In this document: positions 10,875 through 21,993 of the stretch, piece after piece
Layout of the letters: each line of letters starts with the position of its first letter
How positions within the stretch are numbered: position 1 is the first letter of the stretch
NCBI RefSeq assembly: GCF_020536995.1
Contig: NC_068360.1
Coordinates: forward strand, 15,250,178 to 15,314,177
Length of the DNA stretch: 64,000 nucleotides
Direction: 5' to 3'
DNA from: Dreissena polymorpha
Lineage: Eukaryota; Mollusca; Bivalvia; Myida; Dreissenidae
Program-made: the position numbers and the translations under genes
The notes under the pieces: generated by a model
Database searches by the model: none
Seen by the model: the letters and a program-made list of their open reading frames with translations, nothing else
Told to the model about the DNA's origin: nothing

Positions 10875-12024
10875 AGCTAAATGCATCGATAAATTTCATT
10901 AGTTGAATGTATCTCATTCAGCCAATCAAATAGCGCAGTTTATCACTTACAGTCAATGAAGCTTGCACTTTAGCTGGCGTAGGTTAGATCGTCAGTACTC
11001 ATGCTTGGGGGCTAATCACACAAATCGACAGCTGTTTATGGCTTAATTATGGGCATATGGCAGGAAATACACAAGTGGATATGTTTGATACTTGAAGGGG
11101 CTCATTTTTTTTTAAATCGTATCTAGCCAGCCAGCTGGGGGGGGATGGCTTTAGCCCCCTTGCCCCCCACCTAAATACGCCTCTGGTTACCAAAAGGTTA
11201 TCGTTCCCACAACCAGTATCATGTTGTCCTCCACCGTCTATGTACACTGTAGTATATACACAACTATTGTCTTGTCTTACAGTCTCTGAGCTTCTGCACT
11301 CAACCGCTAGGGTCAATCCGTATACATTCGGAAAAAAGGGAGAAATTCGGACAAAACATCGTAAATGCATTTTACGTCACACTAAACCTAGCCCCAGGCC
11401 TTCAGCGCTACAGCGCTTTGATTATGACCGCTTGCGTCCGAAAACGGTTACTAGATTTACCAAAAGCGCGCGCTTTCGGTAAAAGTACCGAAAGCGCAGT
11501 GTCAGTACCGAAAGCGCACTGTTAAATGTAAATAACGGAAATAATTATTTGACCAGTTACATTTGTAATTAAAGAATAACCAGAAACTTGTATATTAATG
11601 CATGTTTCATGGACGATATCATACAAAATCGATCATAAGCGCGCTTTATAATGTCAATTAACGCTTTCGGCCACTAAAACAACATGCCACAATTCTGACG
11701 GGAAGAAATTGCGTGACAATTACACGCATTTATAAAGCAAAGAACAAAAGCTGGTAAATCGTAAGTAGACTGTGATTGAAAAGACAGAAGAACGGGCCCT
11801 GTTTGTCTGGACGATACATGGAACCAGAACGGCATTGTTCAGTGTTGATGCACTGATGCATACTATTACGAAAGTATTCCCCATTATACTGAAAAACGTA
11901 AAACCTAATCTTAACCTTTAAACAAACAGAGCATAAATAAATGAAACGATGTAAATTACGTCTAAGCTCTACCCGACAAATCTATGCACGTGGAAATAAT
12001 GAGTTCCGTTGGACGTGTATCGCC
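10875..12024. other. Non-coding stretch with a short palindrome cluster
   Basis: A C/G-rich patch (about 11125-11190, GGGGGGGG ... CCCCCTTGCCCCCCACC) and a cluster of CGAAAGCGC motifs in both orientations (about 11464-11520) stand out. The second forms a small hairpin, GCGCTTTCGG / CCGAAAGCGC. Open frames across the region show nothing familiar. Confidence 0.45.
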
Positions 12025-12354
12025 TAAAGCAGCCCATCCACAATCAATATAATTGTCAATTTTATTGTCAATAATGAAGATTGACAATAAAATTGACATT
12101 GAATGGATGATATTGAAGCTTGAGTCAATGTATTGAAGAAAATCAGAGATCTCAAATATTTATTGACGGATTGTCAATTTTATTGACAAGCTTTTTGCAC
12201 CCTTCAATAATATTTCATCAATATTTATACATTTCTATATGTAGCGTCGTCAAAATTTTCATACAGTCACACATGGCTAAAGGGCAAAAAATATTATGTC
12301 AATATTATTGAGTCAATAAAATTGACAATTACATTGTGTGTGGATGGGCCGCTT
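12025..12354. mobile_element. MITE with about 43-bp terminal inverted repeats
   Basis: The left end, AGCAGCCCATCCACAATC followed by AATATAATTGTCAATTTTATTG, is matched in reverse complement at the right end: CAATAAAATTGACAATTACA followed by TTGTGTGTGGATGGGCCGCTT. The ends agree over about 43 bases with few differences. The inside is AT-rich, repeats ATTGACAA/TTGTCAAT words and codes for nothing. A clear target-site duplication is not visible, so the superfamily is open. Confidence 0.85.
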
Positions 12355-12430
12355 AAAGGGCAAAAAATATTATGTCAATATTATTGAGACAATAAAATCT
12401 ACAATGATATTGTGTGTGGATGGGCCGCTT
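12279..12430 (+). repeat. Tandem duplication of the MITE right end, 2 x 76 bp
   Basis: AAAGGGCAAAAAATATTATG at 12279 recurs at 12355, and both copies end in GTGTGGATGGGCCGCTT. The element's right terminal repeat is therefore present twice, head to tail. The outer copy has more changes in the part that should pair with the left end (AAAATCTACAATGATATTG). Confidence 0.9.
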
Positions 12431-13170
12431 AACTGATAATAAATACATTTATATCGTCTGCCGCAATAACCACTCGTCCGCCTAGCATTAGTCAAGGCAA
12501 GCTAGCTTACTATTTGTTGAAGAACTTTATAATCTTTCGAGCAGCATTTAAACGGATTGAGATATGGGAAACTGAGAATTTGTTTTGACGTGACTACGTT
12601 TAAATTTTCCAGAATTTTTCGAACTTTGCATGTTCGCGTATAGCCATGGAAGTTGTTTATTTTGTGTTGCCCTACTGTTGGATGCGCGTATTGACGGATT
12701 ATAAAGGCAATATATTCGGAAATCTTGTTGACTGATATTTAATATACACTTTATTCGGGAATCGTATTCGTGATTTGAAAGAACGCCTCAAACCATTCTT
12801 ATGCACGCTGATATGCTTTATTATATGCGGTCTTACAGCTAGTCCGTAATTAATGTATTACATAATTAATGTGTTGACACTTCTGCGGAATGGCGCGCGG
12901 CGCCCTTTGTCTATTAAACTAAAGATCTGAACGTTTTCTGCACTACGGAGTTTTTAAACAGCAATCAAGTATTCAAACCCACGCTTTGCAGACAGACAGA
13001 CAGACATAATAGTTTATTAATGTCTCACTTTGTTCATAAAACATAATACAGCAGTACTAAATCATTATATATATGTCTACAAAACCACTCTAAAAGAGTT
13101 ACGAGAGACGATAGTTCTAAAAATTCTAAAAGTGTTCAACGATTATATACATCATAGAATCTTTCACGTC
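12431..13170. other. Non-coding stretch
   Basis: It contains a CAGACAGACAGACATAATAG tract followed by TTTATTAATGTCTCAC near 12990-13025. The tract resembles the minus-strand end of an interspersed retroposon. No coding region is recognised. Confidence 0.4.
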
Positions 13171-13322
13171 TGTTAAAAATAAAAAAAGATTATTATTAAG
13201 GAAATTCGATTTAAAATGATTAATGTTCTTAAAAGTAATAAAAATTACAACTGTTAAAAATATAAAAAAGATCCTGAAGGAAATTCGGTTTAAAATTATT
13301 AGTTTTCTTGAAATAAATGAAA
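13171..13322 (+). repeat. Tandem duplication, 2 x about 80 bp
   Basis: TGTTAAAAATAAAAAAAGAT at 13171 recurs at 13252 (period 81). Both copies continue through GGAAATTCG-TTTAAAAT-ATTA and a TTCTT segment with several differences. Confidence 0.7.
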
Positions 13323-14684
13323 GGGTATATCATCGAACAATACAGTAAGAGAAAATTTCGATTTGCACATTATAAACAGTTTTGCACATGTACTTATGAA
13401 GTGCAAAGTAAATAAATATTTGATACGAAACTGACAATGCGCACACATTAAATTGATTATATATACATGTGGTTGCGTCGCTTCATTAAAATGTCATGAC
13501 AGGCTCTGGCACTGGACGAGGATGACGCGACCTTGTCAGCCGATTCGATTGTAAACAGGTAATTACATTGACCAACTGATTGTGATTTTAGCGTTACACA
13601 TTTTTCATTCTTCGTGATGCAGTTAGGAATTGCGCATATAGAAAGGGTACTGCGAACTTTGTTTTAACTGATTATCTTTCACAAATACAAACCAACGTCA
13701 AATGCCGTTGATCTTTGTGAAGATATTTCTTGTTATTTTTAGCGTGACTTCCCATAAACAAAATAAAGATAAAATAATTGTTTCTACTTCCATAAGTTGT
13801 ACGTTGTATAGCCATATAAAGCATTAACACGTTTAACCAAACGCCTATACGTTGAATGTTTTAAATGACGCCGGAATTGCTACCAATAATTTCCATACTG
13901 CAGACTATTTACTGCGTTATTTCTAGGCATTTTTGTTATAGAGACATCTAGGAAACAAATTCTCCGTTTGAAATGTTTGTCTCGACTGTAATGATAAATA
14001 AAACAACATGTTTAACCGGCCTTAAAATCTGCTCAGACGATTGCTTGAGACGACAACACTGCCTTCAAAATACATTTTCGAATATTATCCAAATAAGGTT
14101 TCTTAATGTATTGTCGTTCACTACATTGATACTAAACTTAATGGGCCAGAAACTATGAGTTGAATATCAAAGTTGACTATATTTTAGTATTAATACAAAA
14201 ATTGAACATTCCATTTGATATGGAATCGAATACCTATATTGTGGCAAATAGTCAATCACAACATGGGCTTCTTGTAAATTGAATCGATTTTTATTACGTG
14301 TACTAAACTGACAACCTTTTTGTTAAAGACATACACATCAGTATGTATTTGTTCGAGATCGCATAGCGCGAATTAAATATGTCCTTTTTTTGACGCAAAC
14401 GTTGTTTCTTGGGGATATATAATACACGGAAATCAAGCTTAGCGTATTACTTGATATACAAAGTCCTACGCTCAAATTCGAGGGATAATGTACAACCCAG
14501 GAACAGATCGCTATTATGTCATATTTCCTACATATGGAAATTTATCTTACTGAAATTAAATGGACTTGCTTACAGATTTTCGTATTTGTTTTAAAATGAC
14601 TTTAAGTTTGTTTACTTACTAATCTTAAATGTTTTAATAGTCTTAACTAATTATTATGGTAAGAACAGCAGTTAAAAAAAATTA
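13323..14684. other. Stretch without recognised feature
   Basis: AT-rich. Two open frames of about 60 codons lie here; neither has a recognisable domain. Confidence 0.4.
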
Positions 14685-14757
14685 CTTCCCGGGATACGTA
14701 AACGGGACCTCTGGAAGCAAAGGCTATTGCGCATTACACTGTAAACCACAGGCTATA
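14685..14757 (-). repeat. tRNA-derived SINE head
   Basis: The minus strand reads ACAGTGTAATGCGCAATAGC, then CTTTGCTTCCAGAGGTCCCG and TTTACGTATCCCGGG. This has the layout of a tRNA-derived SINE head, with a decayed B box where GGTTCGAATCC is expected. It is the same family as the fragment at 1.85-1.93 kb. Only the tRNA-like part is recognisable. Confidence 0.65.
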
Positions 14758-15716
14758 GTGTTTTTTTTTATCAACGAAACATTAACGCTTCATAAGTGCT
14801 CAACGTTTTTTCCCATTATTTAAGGAACAACATTACAGACGCTTTATTCTTTAACCGATATCAAATAATGATCATCCATTAATTAAACCTATATTGTTAA
14901 CATTATTCTTAGCCAAAAGTTTAAATTTGCTTGTTTACAGACAATGTGTTCATTCGTTTTTGAATCTTCGAAAATTATATTAACAATCGTCGTTTTACCA
15001 AATAGCGAACAAGCTCCTTTATCTCAACATTCACAAGAATTCAGTATCCCATCATGCTGATATAGACCTTTTTGTGTGAGACCAAACATTCGCTGTAATT
15101 GATCTGAGCTTTTCTTTTTGCTAACATGCATCACGTACATAGAAATCAACACACCATATGTCACCATTGCTACGTCATTGCGGCCACGTTAATTAATCGA
15201 AATGTTCGCGGCTGCATTGCGATCGGTTTTGTAAAGATGCTATGTTCTACTAGATTACAGAACAAGACACACACGACGTGTACACAGTCTAACCAAATAT
15301 TATGTGAAATTTAATTAGTTATGATGGATTAATTTGTGATATCAATACTTATGTACTCCAAACAAGGTTTATTTTGTAAAACACTAAATATTACCGATAA
15401 TGTGATAGTATTTGATACGGATACTTAAAGCGACGAATAAAGCTATCTTTTGATATCAAAACAAAAGAACACCATCATAAATATAACTTTTCTGTGTCGA
15501 AGGCTACTGTGTATTGATTTGAGCATTAAGGAAGACCAAAAGAGCGAATACATTGTCAGCAGCAGCGACAACATTAATCAACTGATATAGAAACATTTAT
15601 GATGGTTTGGATCATCTTGTTGAAATCTTGCAGCTACATTTATCAAGTGCAGTGTTAACCATCGGATTTGCACACAGGTTAAACAAGCTTCATACTCTTA
15701 GCTTCAACTGCTTCTA
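14758..15716. other. Stretch without recognised feature
   Basis: AT-rich, leading into the CTA/CGA microsatellite. No gene or dispersed repeat is recognised. Confidence 0.4.
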
Positions 15717-16065
15717 CTTCCTCCTACTACCTCTACTACTACTACTCTACTATACTACTACTACGCTACACTACCACTACACACGACACGACACGACGAC
15801 GACGACGACGACGAGACGACGACGACGACGAGACGACGACGACGACGACGACACGAACGACTGAAACGACGACGACACGACACGACGACGACTACGACAC
15901 GACGACGACCACACGACCACGACGACTACGACTACGACGACGAAGACACGACGACGTACGACGACGACGACGACGACGACGACGACTACACTACGACTGA
16001 CACGACGACACGACACGACCACGTAACGCGACCACTACGACTACTGACTACGACTACTACTACTA

Positions 16066-16133
<68 letters not shown>

Positions 16134-16375
16134 TTACTACTACTACGTCGTTTACTACTACTTCAACTTCTTCTTCTACTACAACTACCACTACCACTAC
16201 CAATACCAATACCACCACTACAATTACTACCACTACCATTTTTTTACTATTATTATTATTACTACTACTACTACTACTACTACAACTACTACTACTACTA
16301 CTTCTACTACTACTCCTACTACTACTACTTGTTCTACTATTACTACTATTACTACTACTACTACTATAAACTATA
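15717..16375. repeat. Compound (CTA)n/(CGA)n trinucleotide microsatellite
   Basis: About 660 bases of trinucleotide repeats in three zones: CTA-rich with interruptions; then CGA/ACG-rich (about 15780-16030), broken by dinucleotide slips such as CACGACACGA; then long CTA runs with CCA, TTA and CTT variants. Open frames of Thr/Arg/Asp or Val/Ser runs cross it and have no gene value. Confidence 0.97.
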
Positions 16376-16757
16376 CTTGATAGTGCTTGCTACAAAAACA
16401 ATCAAATCTAATCCCAAATTCTAAATTCTCAGTTATAGATATATTGCCTAAAAAAGTTTCTATACCTTAAGATGCCGGTTATAAATGAATGATAGCAATC
16501 ATATCGGAAGAAGTAGTATTCTGTTGGTTAATGCCACAAGTGCATTCAAATGTTAGTTTTTTTTACATTAGTTAAAGTGAAAATAAACAATAACAACTAA
16601 AAAGTGAATAATAAGAAATAAGTGTACATGAGATAGACATTCTGCTTTCGCGTGTAATGTCTATACACTTTTTAAAGGATTATATTATTATGTTATATCA
16701 TAAAACGTAGATTATAATGTTATTCAGAGTATCCGTCTATATAATATGTGTTGATAG
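16376..16757. other. Probable intron or upstream region of the histidine-rich gene
   Basis: AT-rich with no exon I can support. The exon beginning at 16758 needs an earlier exon, but I could not find one here. Confidence 0.35.
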
Positions 16758-16885
16758 GCCCTTGTGAAGGCGCCGAATGTTTGCACGAGGCACACGTGGG
16801 GGCCAATGACGTCATTGGCCAAGACACCGCCTCTAATGGCGACAGACTTAAGTTCCAGGCCGGACCACTAGATGCGGAAAACCAG
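16758..16885 (+). CDS. Histidine-rich protein, internal exon
   Basis: A 128-base exon missed by simple ORF scans. It follows an AG at 16756-16757 (a second possible acceptor AG is 12 bases further, same phase) and ends CAG/GTTTGA at 16885. The frame reads PCEGAECLHEAHVGANDVIG then QDTASNGDRLKFQAGPLDAENQ without a stop, and is closed upstream at 16742. It joins in phase 0 to the exon at 17770. The local GC content is well above the flanking DNA. The exon begins with two bases of a split codon, so an earlier exon, presumably with the start and perhaps a signal peptide, is missing. The acceptor has only a weak pyrimidine tract. Confidence 0.65.
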
Positions 16886-17769
16886 GTTTGAATTTGAGTT
16901 TTCAGACAGCATGTTCACGTTTTCATTGCGCGCTAATAAAAACATTAATCAGTGTCTTCTTTATGAATCGTTCACATTTGGTTAGAGCATTAATCTAGTT
17001 TAGTATACCTCAAATTTGATATTGGCCTGATATATTGGTTTATACAAAACAATAAAGTCTTCATTTTCGGTAGGATTGACTCAGATGAAACGAGGTAAAC
17101 ATTTTGTAATCAAGATGAAGTACATTTTATCCAAAACATCAATATCGAAAACAGCTAATCCGTATTTAACTAACATTAAACGGAAGTGCTTATGACGCCA
17201 TTAATAAGATGACAAGCGTTATTAAACGTTTATTCTTGCAAAAATGCATAGCCGTATTGATTATAGTGTTTAGTGGGACGTAAGAGTTTGATAAACAATT
17301 AAAAACAACGTAATGTCATATCGTTTGTAATATATCAGGATCGGAGCGACTAAACCAGCGTCTCGGCGAGCATTGCAGTTTTTAATTCACTTAAAGTATA
17401 CTAAATGATAAAGAAGTAACCTGTTATTCGGTAAATAAAATATACGTATATATTAACGGAATATTCGTTTATATTTACGGAATTTTGTATTGCTCCATAA
17501 AATGTATGTTATAGAAACATAATTATACAACATATATTATGGTCATTAGACCAACGGTCTTTAAAACCAGTTTGACTGGCCCTGTTGCATCACACAATAG
17601 GAATAAACAAATTGCACGAGACTGGCATCTTCTAGTTTATATTCAGTGACGGTATTGGAATGGTTGCTTAATTTTAAGACGCTGCACTGAGGTGCCTTCC
17701 TATGCGATATTTAATTGATCTCGCATAGATTCGTATAAAGAACCATTGCCTTTTGAATTTTGATTTCAG
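16886..17769 (+). other. Intron of the histidine-rich gene
   Basis: An 884-base AT-rich interval bounded by GTTTGA at the donor and TTTTGATTTCAG at the acceptor, phase 0. No element is recognised inside. Confidence 0.6.
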
Positions 17770-18753
17770 TTCCATGGTGCATTAATGCATGGCGACGACG
17801 TAGCCGGGAAACAACACGATGAATCCGAGCACAAGCATGATCATTCGCACGATGGTGACGCACGGGAGACAGGGGTACCAGGCATGCATGAGGTCATACA
17901 CAAAGGCATGCACGGCCAGGATCCCATGCCCGTGCACGAATGGGATACTTCAACGAACGGTGATAAAGTCACTCAGCAGGAGCCATCGAGTGGAGAGAAG
18001 TTAATGCATGGCGTTCTAATGCACGGAGATGCAGACTTTACGCATAAATCCAACGAAGAAGTACATGCATCTATATCGTCAGATGAAAATGGTGGAGCCG
18101 CAAAACCGAGTCTTGGAGAGGACTTAATGCATGGCGTTCTGATGCATGGTGATTCTGCGCACGCGCATGCGCATGGCGGAAGTGATGATGTATCAGATGG
18201 AAGTAAAACGATTGGTCCGGATAGCGCGGGTCTGCACGGAATTTTAATGCACGGGGACAGCTCGATCGGACACGACCACACAGAAGAAGATTCAAAATCT
18301 AAACAGGAAGTGTTCTGGGACGTGAGGCTAATAGCGAGCATGGGCTTGGATGAAGATCTCATGAAAGTAATTGATCTGAAGAAAATAATAGAGAAAGACC
18401 AAAAGGAATATGCGGACTGGATCTTGAAGAACCCGCAGTATCAGGGGGAACAGATGATGGGATCGAGTAACGCAGAGGTCACTGACTCGGTGCTGAAAGA
18501 TATCGAATTGATGAAGAAGCGGTACCTGGAGAAGAACAATCTGAAGTTAGAAGAGGATGTAAAAGGTACGAAAGATATTCCATTCACGGCGGAAGACGCC
18601 AATGCAGTGCTGGGAGAAATGGGCGGCCATGGGAAGGCACTTGAAGGGGAAGACATGACACACAATCTTGAACTTTTGGGAAGTACGGAGCCTCTTAATG
18701 CGCGGCATAAAGTTAAACTCGAACTTCTTAAACACCATTCAGACGAGAAATAG
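17770..18753 (+). CDS. Histidine-rich LMHGD-repeat protein, last exon
   Basis: An open exon of 327 codons to a TAG at 18751. A TTTTGATTTCAG acceptor precedes it. The frame is open from the exon's first base and reads FHGALMHGDD, so the Met at 17785 lies inside a repeat box and is not the true start. The N-terminal half is acidic and rich in His and Met, with HGxLMHGD boxes at 17773-17796, 18001-18030, 18124-18153 and 18232-18258, plus HKHDHSHDGD and HAHAHGG clusters. The C-terminal half is charged and helical-looking (FWDVRLIASMGLDEDLMKV, then a Lys/Glu-rich part) and ends HHSDEK. I do not recognise the family. Metal binding is a reasonable guess from the His clusters, and secretion is possible, but neither is shown. 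A weak ATTAAA lies at 19098. Confidence 0.8.
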   Translation, partial: FHGALMHGDDVAGKQHDESEHKHDHSHDGDARETGVPGMHEVIHKGMHGQDPMPVHEWDTSTNGDKVTQQEPSSGEKLMHGVLMHGDADFTHKSNEEVHASISSDENGGAAKPSLGEDLMHGVLMHGDSAHAHAHGGSDDVSDGSKTIGPDSAGLHGILMHGDSSIGHDHTEEDSKSKQEVFWDVRLIASMGLDEDLMKVIDLKKIIEKDQKEYADWILKNPQYQGEQMMGSSNAEVTDSVLKDIELMKKRYLEKNNLKLEEDVKGTKDIPFTAEDANAVLGEMGGHGKALEGEDMTHNLELLGSTEPLNARHKVKLELLKHHSDEK

Positions 18754-19361
18754 GCTCAATAAGAGTTTGTCTCAATTTCTTATAAGATACAATGGCAGAA
18801 TTTAAACTGCAGTTTTTGGTTGTTTTATGGCTATATATAAATATATATTCCTGTTTTACAAAATGTTTGATGTTTAACGGGTAAAACAATATACAAATAT
18901 GTAAAACAAAATATGACGAAAACAGGTTATTGCTTGAGAACAAATATGTCTGTTAAACGATTGACTTCGAGATGCGCCGTGGGAACGAAAATATACGTAT
19001 GTGCTCACGTGTTCTATTTATGATGTTGACACAGATTAGAGTGGAAAAGACAATTCGCGTTCTTCAAATGATATATGTGATACTGATGTAAATGTTTATT
19101 AAATTGTGCTGTATCACAATACGTTTAGTACTAAATTAGATTTAAATAACTTTTGGGGCTAATATAACTCTGCAAAACCTGCAGCCCACCAAGATTTCAA
19201 ACATCTATCGATTTTTGTTTATTGTTTGGCATAGCAATATTACGTTGGAGAACACAATCTGGAAATGATCTAGTTTACAAATACATGTTAAGTTAAATAT
19301 AAGTGAAGCTTTATTTAGTAAGAACCAAGTAACACAGTATTTACTCATAAGTCTTCAATAC
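18754..19361 (+). other. 3' flank of the histidine-rich gene
   Basis: AT-rich, likely including the 3' UTR. The best poly(A) signal candidate is ATTAAA at 19098-19103; a canonical AATAAA is not seen before the piggyBac element. Confidence 0.4.
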
Positions 19362-20716
19362 TTAACCCATTAATGTCTAGCGTCCCATATTTGGTCAGTA
19401 TTAATTATTTCAGAAATAAATATACAGTTATCTCTGTGGAATTGCTGTGCTATCAGTCCTTTGTATCAGGTAACACCAATTACGCATGAAACAGAAAGAT
19501 ATTTCATGCATTCATAAGGCAACATTTAACAACAAGGAGCAAATTTTTCTTGGACTGACAATGGCTCAAAAAAGGTATGTATTTATTTATGCTAAATTAT
19601 ACAATTTTTGTAATAAAGTCAAAATTATAGATTTGTAATATTGTGTTTTGTTTATAATGTACACTAATGGAAATATAAGTATTAACTTATTTTCCTTTGA
19701 CTTTTTACTAATCAATATGATGTCCCAAATATGGGACGCTAAGCACATATGTGTAAAAATTTAGATTAAGTATGGTCTGTAAAAAAACAAATAATAATAT
19801 TTTACAACTACATTTATATAAATTTATGTCGACAGGCTCACTCTAAATGATGTGTTGCATCTTTTGGAAGATGATACAGACTTTCAAGAAGCTGATGTGT
19901 TCATGACTGGACCAGAAGATGCTACAAAAAGTGATGAGGATAGCGTAGATGAAGACCTCGGGGCAATATAAACAATTTGACAGGGAACAGACTTCTTGCT
20001 GATGGTCAGGCCCTGATTGTGGAATGGAATGACATCCACCTTGTATATATGGGCACGAACTGCCACAAAATCCCTCCAGTACACAGGGTCCAGCGTTGGT
20101 CAAAACGTGAAAGAAGAATAATAGAAGTGCAACAGCCAAACATTATTGCGGAATACAACAGATGTACAGGAGGTGTTAATATGGATCAAAATATCAACAC
20201 CTACAGAATTGGTATTCGGATAAACAAATGGTGGTGGACACTGTTTGCGTTTATCCCGGACATGGTTGTTCAAAATGCATGGGTCCTGTACAGGTTATCC
20301 GCCAAATATCAGAACCAACCCATGGATCTTCTAGACTTCAGGCGGGAAATATGCGCAGAGTACCGGCTGCTGTCAGGCAAGACAGGCGCGACCACTACAT
20401 TGCGCCAAATAACACACAGAGAAGGTGTGCCTTTTGTGGCGGAAAGTCAACCCGGATCTGCGTGAAGTGTAATGTTGGACTCCATGACAGATGTTTCGTA
20501 GCATTTCATCGCCAGTGATAAGTGGAGATATATATTTCACAATTCATAGACAGGTGATTGGATTGTTATAAACATGCCGAAAACATACATTCATGCATAT
20601 TTGGAAGTAAATTTGTCATGACATAAAGATGGAATATATATGAATATTGATATCTTATGTGTCTGGCGTCCCAAATTTGGGACATGACTAAAATTGCATA
20701 AAGCATTAATATCCCA
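19362..20716 (+). mobile_element. Internally deleted piggyBac element
   Basis: The left end is TTAA followed by CCCATTAATGTCTAGCGTCCC, closely matching the ends of three MITEs in this window. Coding pieces are an N-terminal exon start (ATGGCTCAAAAAAG/GTATGT at 19561), an acidic second exon after GTCGACAG, and a transposase C-terminus from about 19977. The right end is less certain: GTCCCAAATTTGGGAC at 20669-20684 and ATTAATATCCC near 20708 are the best match, without a clean TTAA. The stretch between the N-terminal part and the C-terminal domain is too short to hold the DDE catalytic core, so the copy is non-autonomous. Confidence 0.75.
19561..20517 (+). pseudogene. piggyBac transposase remnant (PGBD-like)
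   Basis: Exon 1 encodes MAQKR and ends at a GT donor. After a 260-base intron, the next exon reads LTLNDVLHLLEDDTDFQEAD and further acidic residues, as in piggyBac N-termini, to a TAA at 19968. The frame resumes with NNLTGNRLLADGQA and jumps directly to LIVEWND, losing the catalytic domain. It then gives the conserved EYNRCTGGVNMDQN and KWWWTLFAFIPDMVVQNAW. A frameshift near 20350 leads to the C-terminal zinc-ribbon: RRCAFCGGK, then CVKCNVGLHDRCFVAFH. Domain order is right for the family; the gene is dead through deletion, stop and frameshift. Confidence 0.85.
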
Positions 20717-21170
20717 ATAGTAAATATCATTATAAAGTTGTTTAATAGCATAATTATATAGTTCCTTACAGTTTATAATAAAATTGCAAAAAATAAATAA
20801 TGTGGTCATTAATGGTATTGAATTCAAAATACTAAATAACACATTATCAAAGGATTCAAATATATTATAACATTCAACATTTCGTCGTGTGCCGTTGCAA
20901 CAGTGTTCTGTCAACTATCATAAACATAGAAATGTAACTGCTTCATTGATACGAAAACGCGAATTGTAATTGATTTCTCACTCGTTGTAAGCCAAACGTG
21001 TCAAATTACTACAGCTGTCGCCTTGCTTTATTATCATCCAGTACCATTCACTACCAGTCTAATCCAATTACAACACTATGAATGATCGCGTATACACGTT
21101 GTAGCTTTTTGTCGATGTCTTGTATGACATTTTTTAACAAGATATTTGACAAGCAATACAAGTCTCCTAC
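20717..21170. other. Stretch without recognised feature
   Basis: AT-rich. A minus-strand open frame of about 107 codons overlaps the piggyBac right flank and shows no recognisable domain. Confidence 0.4.
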
Positions 21171-21173
21171 CGG

Positions 21174-21390
21174 TGAAACTCCAGCATTTTCAGTTTATTT
21201 TTTTCTTGTATATTTGTTTCCATAACAACAAGAAAACTTGACGAAGAAACAAAATGAAATGACGTGCATATTGCCATATGTCCATGTTTCAAGTTTAATG
21301 AACAAATATGAAAAACTTTTAAAGTTATCGCAGGATCCAGAAAAGTGTGACAGACTGACAGACTGACGGACACACAGAGCGCTAGCCATA
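21174..21390 (+). repeat. Interspersed repeat fragment with a GACAGACTGACAGAC tail
   Basis: A stretch with TTTCAAGTTTAATGAACAAA, AACTTTTAAAGTTATCGCAG, ATCCAGAAAAGTGTGACAGA and a degenerate (GACAGACT)n tail. I recognise this layout as a common molluscan dispersed repeat end. Related tails are near 8.72 and 12.99 kb. Only the 3' part is identified; the head and class are unknown. Confidence 0.5.
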
Positions 21391-21990
21391 ACTATATATT
21401 GTTAATTTAAACGACAGCATGATGTTCGTGTTTATAAACACAAAACATCAAATGAGAGTTACAGTTGTGCAAAAGACAAATATATTTTTTCTCTTATTTC
21501 TCTTATATCTATGTTTTGTTTAACCAATTTGAAAGCTAAAACATTGGTCTTGTTCAATGAATGTTTCTAAAACAGTAAATTTTTATTAACACTATAACTA
21601 TTTATTTAATAGTTTCCGTCAATTATTCCCCGACTTAACGCCAGAATCCAAAAGCAAATTAGTTCAAAATCCGCTCAGGTAATCTTTTTATTCCTAGCTT
21701 ATATTAGGGTTTATTACTGAAATCTGTCTCTTCCTGTGTTCACTTTTAATTGCCAATCATGTATAATACATTCATATTTGCATCAAATTACACTGCTTAC
21801 ATGTTAATGCCGGTCGGCAGATTTAGTTCGTAGAGCTTTGGACAACAAATCCGAGGATAGCGGATGCCATTCTCGGCACAGTCACATACCCGTTTAATGA
21901 AATGTCTCGAACTTATGTAATCGGATGTAATCCCCGTATATCTAGTTCCAGTATGCTAGTTCCAGTTTAAGAAACTTTCCAAGAAATATG
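21391..21990. other. Stretch without recognised feature
   Basis: AT-rich, no feature identified. Confidence 0.4.
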
Positions 21991-21993
21991 TGA

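Noticed and set aside
15607-16022. Thr/Arg/Asp- and Val/Ser-rich frames
   Set aside because: Translations of the trinucleotide microsatellite.
17973-18665. Minus-strand frames opposite the histidine-rich exon
   Set aside because: Shadows of the plus-strand coding sequence, which has the splice sites and repeat structure.
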